Part shown: positions 8,159 to 17,741 of the stretch, piece after piece | Position numbering within the stretch: position 1 is the first letter of the stretch | Layout: each line of letters begins with the position of its first letter | Source: Tessaracoccus aquimaris | Lineage (GTDB): Bacteria; Actinomycetota; Actinomycetes; Propionibacteriales; Propionibacteriaceae | Direction of reading: 5' to 3' | NCBI RefSeq assembly: GCF_001997345.1 | Contig: NZ_CP019606.1 | Span: forward strand, 3,286,001 to 3,350,000 | DNA length: 64,000 nt | The notes under the pieces: generated by a model | The model's input: the letters and a program-made list of their open reading frames with translations, nothing else | The model's database searches: none | What the model was told of the DNA's origin: nothing | Position numbers and translations under genes: made by a program

Positions 8159-8761
8159 ATGACCACGGTTCCCATCCTCGGCCGACGCGACCGCAACAAG
8201 GCGGCCAAGCGCGCCGCCATCTCGCGAGCCGCGACGGAGCTGTTCACGCAACAGGGTTACGCCGCCACCACGACGCAGCAGGTCGCCCGGGCGGCCGACA
8301 TCGCGGAGGGCACGCTCTTCCGTTACGCCGGCAGCAAGCCCGAGTTGCTCCTGATGGTCATCAACGAGCACCTGCGCCCCCTTGTCGACGGCGTCGCGGA
8401 CCCCTCAGGCGCCGCCGTCGAGGACGAGATCCTGCACCTGCTGAGCCCGATCATCGATCTCGCGGAGAGCCAGCCTGAGAACGCGGCCCCCTTCCTGCGC
8501 GAGGTCCTCTTCGGCGAGGACGGCCCGCAGCGTCGGGAGGCGCTGGGGTTGGTCGACCAGGTCGTCAGCCGGATCGCGGCGCTGCTGCGCCCCTACGAGG
8601 ACCGCCTCGAGGGGATGGAACCGGCGGAGGCGGCCAGGTGGGTGTTCTCCGCGCTCGTCAGCGAGTTGCTGCAGGACGTCGTCGGCAGGGGCACCCCCGA
8701 CAGGCAGGCCGCGTTACGCGCCCGTGTCCGCGTCCTGCTCCGTGGGCTCGGCGCCGCCTGA
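8159..8761 (+). CDS. TetR/AcrR family transcriptional regulator
   Basis: A 200-residue repressor. The N-terminal helix-turn-helix is clear: AAISRAATELFTQQGYAATT, then TQQVARAADIAEGTLFRYAG and SKPELLLMVI. The rest is the variable ligand-binding domain. The ATG at 8159 is preferred because the -10 element lies just upstream and the HTH begins about 20 residues in, as is usual. It is divergent from the exporter pair and very likely represses it and itself through the palindrome at 8111-8136. Its 3' end overlaps the convergent Imm-5-like gene by 48 nt. Confidence 0.9.
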   Translation: MTTVPILGRRDRNKAAKRAAISRAATELFTQQGYAATTTQQVARAADIAEGTLFRYAGSKPELLLMVINEHLRPLVDGVADPSGAAVEDEILHLLSPIIDLAESQPENAAPFLREVLFGEDGPQRREALGLVDQVVSRIAALLRPYEDRLEGMEPAEAARWVFSALVSELLQDVVGRGTPDRQAALRARVRVLLRGLGAA

Positions 8762-9289
8762 GCCGCGCAACTGCGCATCCAGGCGCCTGACGACGGCCCC
8801 CACGCGCCCTCCCTTCGGCGGCGCGGGCGGCAGTCGACGCAGCACCTCGCGCACCACGTCGTCGGCGAGCGAGTCGACCCAGTCAATGCCGTCCTGGGCG
8901 TCGAGATCGTCCAGTTCGAGCGCGCACACCGCGTGCCCGCCCGCGCCGAGGATGTGCTTGACCTGATGCTCCTCGGCGAACGGGTGCAGGAACGCCGACG
9001 CCCCGGCCGACGACGCGGAGAAGGCCGCGTGACCGGCCCGCGCGTGATCCTCCGCGGTCGCCTCGCGGCCCGCCCGCCAGGCGTCCATCGCGACGCGCCG
9101 CAGGCCCGTCTCACGCGGGCCGCCGTCGGCGAACCGGTGCCCGGCGAGGATCGCCAGGGCTGGCCTCGGGTCGTCGGGGAATGCCTCAGCGAACAGCGGC
9201 AGGACGCGCTCGGCGCAGCGCAACGCGAAGTCGCTCACCGCCCGGATCTCGGCAAGGCTGAGCTCGATCGGTGGATGCTTGGTCCCCAT
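8714..9289 (-). CDS. Imm-5-like putative immunity protein
   Basis: A 191-residue, alanine-rich helical protein. The pattern IELSLAEIRAVSDFALRCAE, PDDPRPALAILAGHRFADGG and AGHAAFSASSAGASAFLHPF, followed by HQVKHILGAGGHAV, matches what databases call the Imm-5-like domain, often mislabelled as an SbcC-type exonuclease. Members are inferred to be immunity proteins of polymorphic toxin systems, but no toxin gene is adjacent here. The ATG at 9289 was chosen because the conserved region begins a few residues later. Confidence 0.65.
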   Translation of the reverse strand: MGTKHPPIELSLAEIRAVSDFALRCAERVLPLFAEAFPDDPRPALAILAGHRFADGGPRETGLRRVAMDAWRAGREATAEDHARAGHAAFSASSAGASAFLHPFAEEHQVKHILGAGGHAVCALELDDLDAQDGIDWVDSLADDVVREVLRRLPPAPPKGGRVGAVVRRLDAQLRGSGGAEPTEQDADTGA

Positions 9290-9352
9290 GCGCCCACCAT
9301 GCCATGCGGCGATTCGACGCGCGTAAGCGGTGCGCGCAACGCCTGTGGCGTT

Positions 9353-9358
9353 TAGGTT
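9353..9358 (+). promoter_or_regulatory. -10 element TAGGTT, leaderless spacing to ligD
   Basis: TAGGTT ends 7 nt before the ATG at 9366, and no ribosome site is visible. Confidence 0.45.
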
Positions 9359-9365
9359 TGACCCC

Positions 9366-11528
9366 ATGGCGGATGTGATCCTCGAGGTGCCCGGCCCTGA
9401 GCCGAGGTCGGTCAAGCTCAGCAGCCCTGACAAGGTGCTCTGGCCGATCGACGGCGACCCCGTCACCAAACGTGACCTCGCCGACTACCTGCTGGCGGTC
9501 GCCGAGCCGTTCCTGTTCCTCAACGGCGACCGGCCCATGACGCTGCAGCGCTTCCCCGACGGCGTCGAGGGCGAGGAGTTCTTCTCCAAGCGTCCGCCGC
9601 CCGGCGCGCCCAGCTACCTCAAGGCGGTGATGTGCACCTATCCGTCGCGGCGCCGTCACGAGCAACTCGTCTTCGACGAGCCGGCCGAACTGGCCTGGGC
9701 GGCGCAGATGGGCACCATCACGTTCCACCCGTGGCCGGTGCGCACCTCCAACTTGGACAACCCCGACGAGTTCCGCATCGACCTCGACCCGCAGCCCGGC
9801 CGCGACTTCGGCGACGCCGTCACCGCCGCCCTCGAACTGCGCACGGTGATGGCCGAGAGCGGGTTGACGGCCTACGCCAAGACCTCCGGCAACCGCGGCG
9901 TCCATGTGTACGCCCGGATCGCGCCGACGCACGAGTTCCAAGACGTCCGACACGGCGTCATCGCGATCGCGCGGGAACTTGAGCGGCGGATGCCGGAACT
10001 CGTCACCACGTCGTGGTGGAAGGAGGAGCGCGGCGAGAAGGTCTTCGTCGACTTCAACCAGGCCAACCGGGATCGCACCATCGCGGGCGCCTACTCGCCC
10101 CGGCCGCTGGCGTGGGCGCCGGTGTCGACCCCGCTGAGCTGGGACGAACTGGTCGACGCCGACCCGCGCGACCTCACCGTCCGCACCGTGCCCGCCCTGC
10201 TGAAGCGCCGCGGCTGCCCCTGGTCGGACATCGACGAGCACGTCGGCGACGTCTCCGGGGCCCTTGCGATGTGGCAGGCCGACCTCGACAACGGGCTAGG
10301 CGAACTCAACTTTCCCCCGGACTATCCCAAGATGCCGGGCGAGCCGCCCCGCGTCCCGCCGAGCAAGCGCAAGACAGACCGCGCCGACGAGGACTACATG
10401 GCGCCGAAGGCCGAGCGGGACGCCGAGTGGGGCACCGCCGTCGTGCCGCCGTTCGGGCCGATGCTCGCTAAGCCAGTCAAGAAGCTTCCCAAGGGGGAGT
10501 ACCTGTTCGAGCCGAAGTGGGACGGCTTCCGGTCGCTGATCTGGCGCTCGGGGGACATGGTCGAGATCGGGTCGCGCAACTCGCGTCCCATGACCCGCTA
10601 CTTCCCGGAACTGGTCGAGGCGATCATCGCGAACTTCCCCGACCACAGCGTCATCGACGGCGAGATCATCATGATCGACCCCGAGTCGGGGGACCGGCTC
10701 AACTTCGACGCCCTGCAGCAGCGGATCCATCCGGCGGCGTCGCGGATCAAGAAGCTCAGCGCCTCGATGCCCGCCAGTTTCGTGGCGTTCGACCTGCTCG
10801 CGCTCGGCACCGACAACTATGCGGAGCGGCCGTTCCGGGAGCGTCGGGAGGCGCTCGAGAAGGCGCTCGCGAACGCCGAGCCGCCCATCTTCCTGACGCA
10901 GGGCACCTACGACGAGGCACTCGCGATGGAGTGGTTCGAGCAGTTCGAGGGGGCTGGGCTCGACGGGGTGATCGCCAAGCCGCTGGACGAGCCGTACGCC
11001 GAGGACAAGCGGGTGATGTACAAGCTCAAGCACGAGCGCACGGCGGACTGCGTGGTGGCCGGGTACCGGCTGTACAAGGACGAGTCGGACGCGATCGGGT
11101 CGCTGCTGCTGGGGCTCTACACGGCTGACGGCGTGCTGAACTCGGTCGGCGTGATCGGGGCCTTCCCGATGGCGCGCCGGAAGGAACTGTTCGAGGAGTT
11201 GCAGCCGCTGGTGACCGGCTTCGATGGCCATCCGTGGGCTTGGGCGAAGCCGGAGGAGTCGCTGCCGGACAACCGGGACCAGTCGATCCCGCGGACCCCG
11301 ACGTCGGCGGCGCACTCGCGGTGGAACGCGAAGAAGGACCTGTCGTTCACGCCGCTGCGGCCCGAGCGGGTCGTCGAGGTGCGCTACGAGCACATGGAGG
11401 GCGACCGGTTCCGACACACGGCCCAGTTCCTGCGCTGGCGCGAGGATCGCGACCCGGAGTCGTGCACGTACGAGCAGTTGGAGGAGCCGGTCAGCTACGA
11501 CCTGTCGAAGGTCCTCGGCGCTGGTTGA
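9366..11528 (+). CDS. ligD: ATP-dependent DNA ligase LigD with polymerase and ligase domains
   Basis: A 720-residue non-homologous end-joining enzyme. The N-terminal LigD polymerase/primase domain (about 1-290) has the metal-binding pair D139 and D141 in FRIDLDPQPGRDFGD and the block KTSGNRGVHVYARI. The C-terminal ATP-dependent ligase domain (about 365-700) has the adenylated lysine K384 in FEPKWDGFR, IDGEI, and the later motif DGVIAKPLD. The phosphoesterase domain found between or before these in mycobacterial LigD is absent. No ku gene is nearby. The ATG at 9366 follows a leaderless-type -10. The stop codon TGA falls inside the first repeat element of the next array. Confidence 0.93.
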   Translation: MADVILEVPGPEPRSVKLSSPDKVLWPIDGDPVTKRDLADYLLAVAEPFLFLNGDRPMTLQRFPDGVEGEEFFSKRPPPGAPSYLKAVMCTYPSRRRHEQLVFDEPAELAWAAQMGTITFHPWPVRTSNLDNPDEFRIDLDPQPGRDFGDAVTAALELRTVMAESGLTAYAKTSGNRGVHVYARIAPTHEFQDVRHGVIAIARELERRMPELVTTSWWKEERGEKVFVDFNQANRDRTIAGAYSPRPLAWAPVSTPLSWDELVDADPRDLTVRTVPALLKRRGCPWSDIDEHVGDVSGALAMWQADLDNGLGELNFPPDYPKMPGEPPRVPPSKRKTDRADEDYMAPKAERDAEWGTAVVPPFGPMLAKPVKKLPKGEYLFEPKWDGFRSLIWRSGDMVEIGSRNSRPMTRYFPELVEAIIANFPDHSVIDGEIIMIDPESGDRLNFDALQQRIHPAASRIKKLSASMPASFVAFDLLALGTDNYAERPFRERREALEKALANAEPPIFLTQGTYDEALAMEWFEQFEGAGLDGVIAKPLDEPYAEDKRVMYKLKHERTADCVVAGYRLYKDESDAIGSLLLGLYTADGVLNSVGVIGAFPMARRKELFEELQPLVTGFDGHPWAWAKPEESLPDNRDQSIPRTPTSAAHSRWNAKKDLSFTPLRPERVVEVRYEHMEGDRFRHTAQFLRWREDRDPESCTYEQLEEPVSYDLSKVLGAG

Positions 11529-12257
11529 GCCAGCCGTTGGTTGAGCCAGCCCGCCGACGAAGTCGCGCGGTGCGTCGAAACCTGCTGGACCCTTCGCGCA
11601 GACTGGCACTTCGTTGGCTGAGCTAGTCGAAGCCTCCGGTCGCCGAGCGCGACCTGCCTGTGGTTGCGGACCCTTCGACACGGGCGCGGGGCGCCCTGCT
11701 CAGGGAACGGCTGCCGAGTCAGTCCGACGAGCGACCTAAGATCGCGCGGAGGCTAGAACCAGTTGCCTTGAACGTCACGAGGGCTTCGACCGATGCGGTC
11801 CGCTGGCCCGTCCCGCATGGCTCACCCAGCGGTGGTCGCGCGGTGCGATGCGCTGGTTGAGCCAGCCCGCCGACGAAGTCGCGCGGTGCGTCGAAACCTA
11901 CTGGACCCTTCGCGCTGACTGGCACTTCGTTGGCTGAGCTTGTCGAAGCCTCCGATCGCCGAGCGCGACCTGCCTGTGGTTGCGGACCTATCGACACGGG
12001 CGCGGGGCGCCCTGCTCAGGGAACGGCTGCCGAGTCAGTCCGACGAGCGACCAAAGATCGCGGAGGCTAGAACCAGTTGCCTTGAACGTCACGAGGGCTT
12101 CGAACGATGCGCGCTGGTTGAGCCAGCCCGCCGACGTAGTCGCGCGGTGCGTCGAAACCCTCGCGACAGGCGCGGGGACTTGACCCAGCAGTTGCAGAAC
12201 GTCACGAAGGCTTCGACCGATGCGGGCCGCTGGCGCGTCCGCATGGCTCACCCAGCG
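11519..12257. repeat. Repeat array R2: mixed family A and family B elements
   Basis: The gap between convergent ligD and the TM2 gene. Family A copies have the core CCCGCCGACGAAGTCGCGCG and end in GTCGAAACC; others have the variant ends GGCTTCGACC and GGCTCACCCAGCG. Family B copies contain TTCGACACGGGCGCGGGGCG followed by CCCTGCTCAGGGAACGG, and TTGGCTGAGCTTGTCGAAGC. A block of about 330 bp (near 11,640-11,870) is largely repeated near 11,950-12,110. The ligD stop lies within the first element, and the TM2 stop is 2 nt from the last. Confidence 0.85.
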
Positions 12258-12259
12258 GG

Positions 12260-12664
12260 TCAGCGCAGCGGGCGACCCTCCGCGTCGGGCTGCTTGCGGG
12301 TCGCGATCAGGATGACGTCGATCAGCCACCAGATGCCGAAGCCGCCGCCGGTGATCAGTTTCAGGATGCCGAGGCCCGTCTGGCCCAGGTAGAAACGATC
12401 GATGCCGAAGCAGCCGAGCAGGATGCTGAGGACCAGCGCGACGGACCAGTCGCGGCTCGAGTACAGCCCCGGCAGTTGGGCAGCGGGGAAGTAGTTGCCG
12501 CCAGCGGCGTCGCGGATCATGCTGTCGGGGCGAAGGGTGCCCGTCACCGCCATGTGGGCGAGCCCCTGAACCGGGTAAGGGCCGTGCTCTTGGCCGTATC
12601 CTCCGGCGACGTAGAACATCGAGGGAACCGGAACCGATGCATACCCGTACATGCCATAGCTCAT
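12260..12664 (-). CDS. GYF_2 (DUF4339) and TM2 domain protein
   Basis: A 134-residue membrane protein. Residues about 15-65 resemble the GYF_2/DUF4339 domain (GQEHGPYPVQGLAHMAVTG and IRDAAGGNYFPAAQLPG). The C-terminal half is a TM2 domain: two membrane helices (WSVALVLSILLGCFGIDRFY and FGIWWLIDVILIA) joined by LGQTGLGILKLITGG. TM2 proteins are widespread and mostly uncharacterised. The ATG at 12664 has TAGTCT 6 nt upstream. Confidence 0.82.
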   Translation of the reverse strand: MSYGMYGYASVPVPSMFYVAGGYGQEHGPYPVQGLAHMAVTGTLRPDSMIRDAAGGNYFPAAQLPGLYSSRDWSVALVLSILLGCFGIDRFYLGQTGLGILKLITGGGFGIWWLIDVILIATRKQPDAEGRPLR

Positions 12665-12670
12665 GTGCCA

Positions 12671-12676
12671 AGACTA
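12671..12676 (-). promoter_or_regulatory. -10 element TAGTCT, leaderless spacing to TM2 gene
   Basis: On the minus strand TAGTCT lies 6 nt before the ATG at 12664. Confidence 0.5.
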
Positions 12677-12736
12677 GGGGGCGGGCCGAGGCGTGCGCGT
12701 CCCACCCTGGGCAGATCTTCCCCTGAGAGCACGGCC

Positions 12737-12742
12737 TAGAGT
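12737..12742 (+). promoter_or_regulatory. -10 element TAGAGT, leaderless spacing to PaiB-like gene
   Basis: TAGAGT lies 6 nt before the GTG at 12749, which supports this start over internal ones. Confidence 0.5.
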
Positions 12743-12748
12743 TGGACC

Positions 12749-13474
12749 GTGACCAAGGACATCGCCAGCTACGTGTACTGCCCAGCGAGCCAGCGCGTCG
12801 ACGAGGCCCAGTCGCGCGACCTGCTCGAGGCGTGCGGGGCCGCACTCTGGATCACGAGCGGAGACGGCGCACCCTCGGCGACCCTGTTGCCGACGATGTG
12901 GCGCGGTGACCTGCTGATCGCCCACGCGTCCGACCACAACGAACAGTTCGCCATCATCGAGGGCGAGGTGCCGTGCCGCGTGCTCGTGCAGGGTTCCGAC
13001 GCCTACATCAGCCCCCGGTGGTACCAGAGCGTTCAGCCGGCCTCCGAGGGCGGCGCGGCGCGCGGTCGCGCGGAGGGCCGCGGCGTGGGGACGTGGAACT
13101 ACAAGCAGGTGCAGATCGCAGGCGTGTTGACCGTGCACAGGGACCGGGAACGGCTTCGCCGCGAGGTGAGCGAGTTGGGTGCGCTGCACGACGAACTCCG
13201 GTTCGGGGAGGGCTGCCCAGCCGACGCGCATCGGGGGCCGTGGACGGCGTCCGAACTGCCCGGTGACTATTTCGACGCGATGCTGCGCGGGATCGTCGGC
13301 CTGGAGTTGCGGATCACGGACGTGGTCGGCCGGTTCAAGCTGTCCCAGAACCGCACCGAGGTCGACAGGGAGGGCGCGATCACGGGCTTGGGGGAACGCG
13401 GTCGCCCGCGGGACCTGGCGGTCGCCGAGGCGATGCGGACGGCGACGCCGCTGTACGACCCGACGACCGACTGA
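12749..13474 (+). CDS. PaiB-like FMN-binding protein
   Basis: A 241-residue protein of the PaiB family, named after a Bacillus protein involved in repressing sporulation and protease genes. The fold is a split-barrel FMN-binding domain. The segment LWITSGDGAPSATLLPTMWR, the HASDHNEQFA stretch and TWNYKQVQIAG are typical. The C-terminus has the family block GIVGLELRITDVVGRFKLSQ and NRTEVDREG. A DNA-binding role is not evident from the sequence, and a flavin-dependent redox role is equally possible. It stands alone and converges with murJ across repeat array R3. Confidence 0.85.
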   Translation: MTKDIASYVYCPASQRVDEAQSRDLLEACGAALWITSGDGAPSATLLPTMWRGDLLIAHASDHNEQFAIIEGEVPCRVLVQGSDAYISPRWYQSVQPASEGGAARGRAEGRGVGTWNYKQVQIAGVLTVHRDRERLRREVSELGALHDELRFGEGCPADAHRGPWTASELPGDYFDAMLRGIVGLELRITDVVGRFKLSQNRTEVDREGAITGLGERGRPRDLAVAEAMRTATPLYDPTTD

Positions 13475-13499
13475 CGCCGATCGACGCACGCGCGACGCC

Positions 13500-14070
13500 C
13501 GCTGGGTGAGCCATGCGGGGCGCGTCAGCGGCCCGCATCGGTCGAAGCCCCGTGAGGATTCCGCGATCCTGGGCCAGTCATGCGCGCATGGGCCAGTGGG
13601 TTTCGACGCACCGCGCGACGTCGTCGGCGGGCTGGCTCAACCACCGCGACACGGCCCGCGACTTCGTCGGCCGGTGGCTCAACCAGCGCGACACTCCGCT
13701 CGGCCTCGTCGGGCTGGCCCAAGAACCGTTCCCTGAGCAGGGCGCCCGGCGCCCGTGTCGAAGGGTCCGAAACCACCAGATCGCCAGGCCATTCGGAGGC
13801 TTCGACAAGTTCAGCCAACGGTGCGACGGTCTGCGCGTAGCCGTCAGGCGCGGGTGCCTGGGACTGGGGGGCGACGCACCGCGCGACCACCGCTGGGTGA
13901 GCCATGCGGGGCGCGTCAGCGGCCTGCATCGGTCGAAGCCTCGTGAGCTTCATCGGCTACTTGGCCAGGTCTCCGCACCCGTCACGAGGGTTTCGACGCA
14001 CCGCGCGACTTCGTCGGCGGGCTGGCTCAACCAGCGTTTGGCGGGCTGGTTCAACCAGCGTTCAACCGGC
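13500..14070. repeat. Repeat array R3: mixed family A and B elements
   Basis: The gap between the convergent PaiB-like gene and murJ. Several family A copies with the CCGACGAAGTCGCGCGGTGC core appear in reverse (GGTTTCGACGCACCGCGCGA to GGCTCAACCAGCG). Two variant copies start CGCTGGGTGAGCCATGCGGG. A family B copy begins near 13,730 (TTCCCTGAGCAGGGCGCCCG). The last element starts 2 nt from the murJ stop codon. No supported gene. Confidence 0.85.
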
Positions 14071-14072
14071 GC

Positions 14073-17000
14073 TCAGGAGACCTTGATCTCGTTGATCTCG
14101 CCGATGTAGCGGTCGCCGACCTTCGGGAGCTTCGTCAAGTACACCATCACGTACCGAGTCTCCACAGGCTTGTCGAGCTTCATCGTCACGGTGCCCTTCG
14201 CCGCGGCGTCTGCGGCGACGATCGACCAGTCGGCCTCCGTCCGCATCGACGGCTCCTCGCCCTTCGGCACGCGCAGTTCGACGCTCGTCGCGCCGCCCGT
14301 CATCAGCAGTTCGACGCTGCTCACCTTGCGCACCTCGCCAAGGTCGAGGATGAGGCCGACGCCGGGCTTCAGCCCGCCCAGGTTCGGCCGGTTCTTGTAC
14401 GACATCGTCTTCCACGACGTCTTCGGATCGCCGTCGAACACGTTCTTTGTGAGTTCGGGGAACTCCTCGCTATTGCCGCCGTCCGTGTCGGGATCGAAGT
14501 CCTTCGCGCCGACGATCGTGATCGCCGCCGGAGCAGACGGGCTCTGCTCCGCCGTCACGCTCGGGCTGCCAGTCGGGGAGGGCCCCGCCGCGTTGTCCTT
14601 GGCGCTGTTGACCCCCACGATGATCAGCGAGACCACCAGTGCGACCACGGCGAGCGCGATCAGCAGCCACAGGACCCGGCGCGACCGGCCGGTCGGCTCC
14701 TCGTGCACGAGCGGATCGGGCGACTGTTGACGCACCGGCGAGCCCTTCGCGGGGGCCGCGAGGCTGAGCTGACCCGAATGCTCGTCCACCGACGTCGGCG
14801 GAACGGGCGCGTCGCGCAGCGAGTCCCACGCCCTGACGCGCTGCTCAAGGTCGGCCGACGCGTCCGCGGTGCCGAGCACCTGGTTGAGGGCCGTCACCAA
14901 CTGGGCCGCGGTCGTGATGCGGCGCTCCGACATCGCGCCGCGCTGCGTCAACGTCGTCGAGCAGACGCGGTCCAGCGCGGGCGAGATGCCCGCTTGGACG
15001 CTGTGTGGAGCGGCGGTCTCGCCCGCCACGATGGGCGCCGCGGGCAGGCCGAAGTCGCTGCCGCCCGGCCAATGCCGCACCAGCGTGGCGTACAGCAGGT
15101 TGCCGAGGCCGACGACGTCCGAACGTTCCCGCACGGCCCAGGCGTTGCTCTCCAGAGCGTCGCCCGCGAGCGTCGCCTCCGTGCCGAAGCCGACCAGTCG
15201 GACGGCACCGGAGGAGGTGATGATCACGTTGTCTGGGTTCAACTGCTCGTGGAAGAGCCCCTGGCCGTGCACCGCGACCAGCGCGTCGGCGAGTTCGCGA
15301 ACGATGAAGGCGGCCTCGATGGCGCTCAGCGGGCCCTTGGCGAGCAGTTCGGTCAGCGAGCGGCCATTGGCGTACTCGGCCACCACGTAGGCGCCTATGC
15401 CCTGCGTCGGGTCGGTCACCTCGTCTGCGTCCAGGACGCGCAGGAAGCGCGAGTCGGTGGCGACCGCACCCTTGCGGGCGGCCGTCATCAACTCGGAGAT
15501 CCGCTCGTCGCCAGGGGCGATCACGTGGACGATGACGTCGCGCGACAGCACCTGGTCGTGAGCCCGCCACGACTCGGTGCCGTGGCGCTGCGCCAGCAGT
15601 TCGATCAGCTCGTAGCGGGTGTTCAGCAGCGTGCCGACCGTCGCGATGTGGCTGGGGTGCACCCGGCGCGGGCTGCTCGACTCGCGGAAGACCTCTGAGA
15701 TCTCGATGGGGCCGGTCGGCAGGTCCGCGAAGTTCTCAGCGGTCGACTCCTCGTCGAGCCCGTCGGTCGACTCCTCCTGGTCGTCGTCGAGCGACGGGGC
15801 GGGGGCGCTCGAGCCTGGGCGTCGGAAGATCGCGTCGTGCACGTCCGCGACGTCTGGGTCGACGGCGGCCATCGGCTGGGTCGCGGGGGCCTCGGGCGCC
15901 GCAGGGGCTGTGACGGCGGGAGGCGTGCCGAAGGTGTGCCTGCTGATCGGTGGGCGGTTCCGCACGATCGTGACGGGGCCGATGTCGTCGAAGTCGTCGT
16001 CGGCCATCGAGGGGGAGTCGTCGACGAAGGCGGGCAGCATGATGGTGGCCTGGTCGTCGGTGATGTCAGGCCCGGTCACCGATGCCGCCGACGCCTTGCC
16101 CTTACCGAAGCGGCTGCGCACCAGTTCGCCGAGGTTGCCGAGTTCGCGGACCTTGAGCAGCTTCCCGACGATCAGGTAGGAGCCGAGGATCAGCAGGCCG
16201 CCGACCACGCACGCCACGATGTCTCCGACCAGCCGGACGCCGATCAGGTCCGTGACCCAGCCCGACACGAAGTAGGCCGCCACGCCGCCGACGGCCGAGC
16301 CGATCAGCAGCCGGATCAGGTGCAGCAGGATCTTGCCGCCGCCGAGGCCGGGCAGCCGGCGCGCGAGCAACTGCCAGGACACGAGCACGCCCACGAGGTA
16401 GGCCAGCGAGTAGGCCAGCCCGAGCGCAGGCGCGACCCAATCCGTCGAGGTGGTCAGCGCGACCAGCCCGATCGCGGCGAGCATGTTCACACCCGCGATG
16501 AGGATCTGCAGGAAGAACGGCGTGCGGGTGTCCTCCAGCGCGTAGTAGGTGCGCAGGCACACGAACTGGATCGTGAAGGGGATCAGGCCTACCGCGAACG
16601 CCATCAGCGTCCACGCGATCAGGATCGCGTCGCTGCCCCTCGGGCCGATCCCGAACAGGATCGCCGAGATCGGGCCGGCGAGCGCCAGGAAGGTGACGGC
16701 GGCCGGGACGATGACGATCAGCGCGAGGCGGGTCGTCTTGGTGAACTCGGCGACCACACCGGCCTTGTCGCCGGAGGAGGCGAGCCTCGACGCGTTGGGA
16801 AGCATCGCGGTGGCGAGCGAGACCGTGATCAGCGAGTGCGGCAGGATCCACAGCAGGTGCGCGTTGTTGTAGACGTTCAGGCCGGCGCCGTGACCCGTTA
16901 AGGCGGTCGCGGAGGTTGCGAGTCGCTGCACCACGATCAGCGTCAACTGGTTGACGCCGACGAAGCCGAGCGTCCACCCGGCCAGCTTGAACGTCTTGCC

Positions 17001-17741
17001 GAGCCCTGTGTGCAGCAGGTCGAAGCGGGGGCGGATCTTGAAGCCCGCCTTGCGGACGTAGGGGATCAACACCGCGGTCTGGACGGCGATGCCGAGCGTC
17101 GAGCCGGCGCCGAGCATCCAGATCTGCCCGGAGGTGAAGGCGAGCGAGGTGTCGACGTCGTTGCCCCAGATGACCAGGTACAGCGCGAGCACCGCGATGG
17201 ACACCACGTTGTTGGCGATGGGGGCCCACATCATGGGGCCGAACTTGTCGCGCGCGTTGAGGACCTGCCCGAGCAGGAAGAATGCCCCGTAGAAGAAGAT
17301 CTGCGGCAGCGTCAGGTAGGCCAGCGCCACGAGCGAGGCGTACTGCGAGGACAGTTCGGGCGCGCGCCAACTGCTCGACGAGTAGATCGACGTGATCACG
17401 GGCGCCGCGATGGTCACCCCGACCGCCACCACGCCGACGATCAGCATGAACGCCGTCATGATGCGGTTGGTGTACGCCTCGCCACCGTCGGGGTCCTTCT
17501 TGATGGCGCGCACGATCTGCGGCACGAGCACGGTGTTGAGGGCGCCGCCCGCGAAGAGAATGTAGATGGAGTTGGGGACGGTGTTGGCCAGTTCGAACAT
17601 GTCGGCCTGGCGGGTGCCGGTGCCGAGGATGTAGACGATCAGCACCACGCGCAGCATGCCGAGGACACGGGAGACCAGCGTCCCGGACGCCATGATGGCG
17701 CTCGCCGAGACGAGCTTCTTCGTGCTGCTGACCTGACTCAC
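14073..17741 (-). CDS. murJ: MurJ lipid II flippase fused to pseudokinase and extracytoplasmic domain (MviN type)
   Basis: A 1222-residue three-part protein. Residues 1 to about 560 are a MATE-like MurJ with some 14 membrane segments (opening STKKLVSASAIMASGTLVSR; later GTRQADMFELANTVPN), which moves lipid II across the membrane. A linker rich in Asp and Pro leads to a kinase-like domain (about 690-930). It is a pseudokinase: the catalytic HRD loop reads FHEQLNPDN and the DFG triad reads VGFGTEA. A membrane segment (VLWLLIALAVVALVVSLIIV) and an extracellular discoidin-like domain follow. Mycobacterial MviN (Rv3910) has the same layout, where PknB phosphorylation of the pseudokinase recruits FhaA. 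The GTG start overlaps the stop of the DUF6049 gene as GTGA. Confidence 0.93.
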   Translation of the reverse strand: MSQVSSTKKLVSASAIMASGTLVSRVLGMLRVVLIVYILGTGTRQADMFELANTVPNSIYILFAGGALNTVLVPQIVRAIKKDPDGGEAYTNRIMTAFMLIVGVVAVGVTIAAPVITSIYSSSSWRAPELSSQYASLVALAYLTLPQIFFYGAFFLLGQVLNARDKFGPMMWAPIANNVVSIAVLALYLVIWGNDVDTSLAFTSGQIWMLGAGSTLGIAVQTAVLIPYVRKAGFKIRPRFDLLHTGLGKTFKLAGWTLGFVGVNQLTLIVVQRLATSATALTGHGAGLNVYNNAHLLWILPHSLITVSLATAMLPNASRLASSGDKAGVVAEFTKTTRLALIVIVPAAVTFLALAGPISAILFGIGPRGSDAILIAWTLMAFAVGLIPFTIQFVCLRTYYALEDTRTPFFLQILIAGVNMLAAIGLVALTTSTDWVAPALGLAYSLAYLVGVLVSWQLLARRLPGLGGGKILLHLIRLLIGSAVGGVAAYFVSGWVTDLIGVRLVGDIVACVVGGLLILGSYLIVGKLLKVRELGNLGELVRSRFGKGKASAASVTGPDITDDQATIMLPAFVDDSPSMADDDFDDIGPVTIVRNRPPISRHTFGTPPAVTAPAAPEAPATQPMAAVDPDVADVHDAIFRRPGSSAPAPSLDDDQEESTDGLDEESTAENFADLPTGPIEISEVFRESSSPRRVHPSHIATVGTLLNTRYELIELLAQRHGTESWRAHDQVLSRDVIVHVIAPGDERISELMTAARKGAVATDSRFLRVLDADEVTDPTQGIGAYVVAEYANGRSLTELLAKGPLSAIEAAFIVRELADALVAVHGQGLFHEQLNPDNVIITSSGAVRLVGFGTEATLAGDALESNAWAVRERSDVVGLGNLLYATLVRHWPGGSDFGLPAAPIVAGETAAPHSVQAGISPALDRVCSTTLTQRGAMSERRITTAAQLVTALNQVLGTADASADLEQRVRAWDSLRDAPVPPTSVDEHSGQLSLAAPAKGSPVRQQSPDPLVHEEPTGRSRRVLWLLIALAVVALVVSLIIVGVNSAKDNAAGPSPTGSPSVTAEQSPSAPAAITIVGAKDFDPDTDGGNSEEFPELTKNVFDGDPKTSWKTMSYKNRPNLGGLKPGVGLILDLGEVRKVSSVELLMTGGATSVELRVPKGEEPSMRTEADWSIVAADAAAKGTVTMKLDKPVETRYVMVYLTKLPKVGDRYIGEINEIKVS

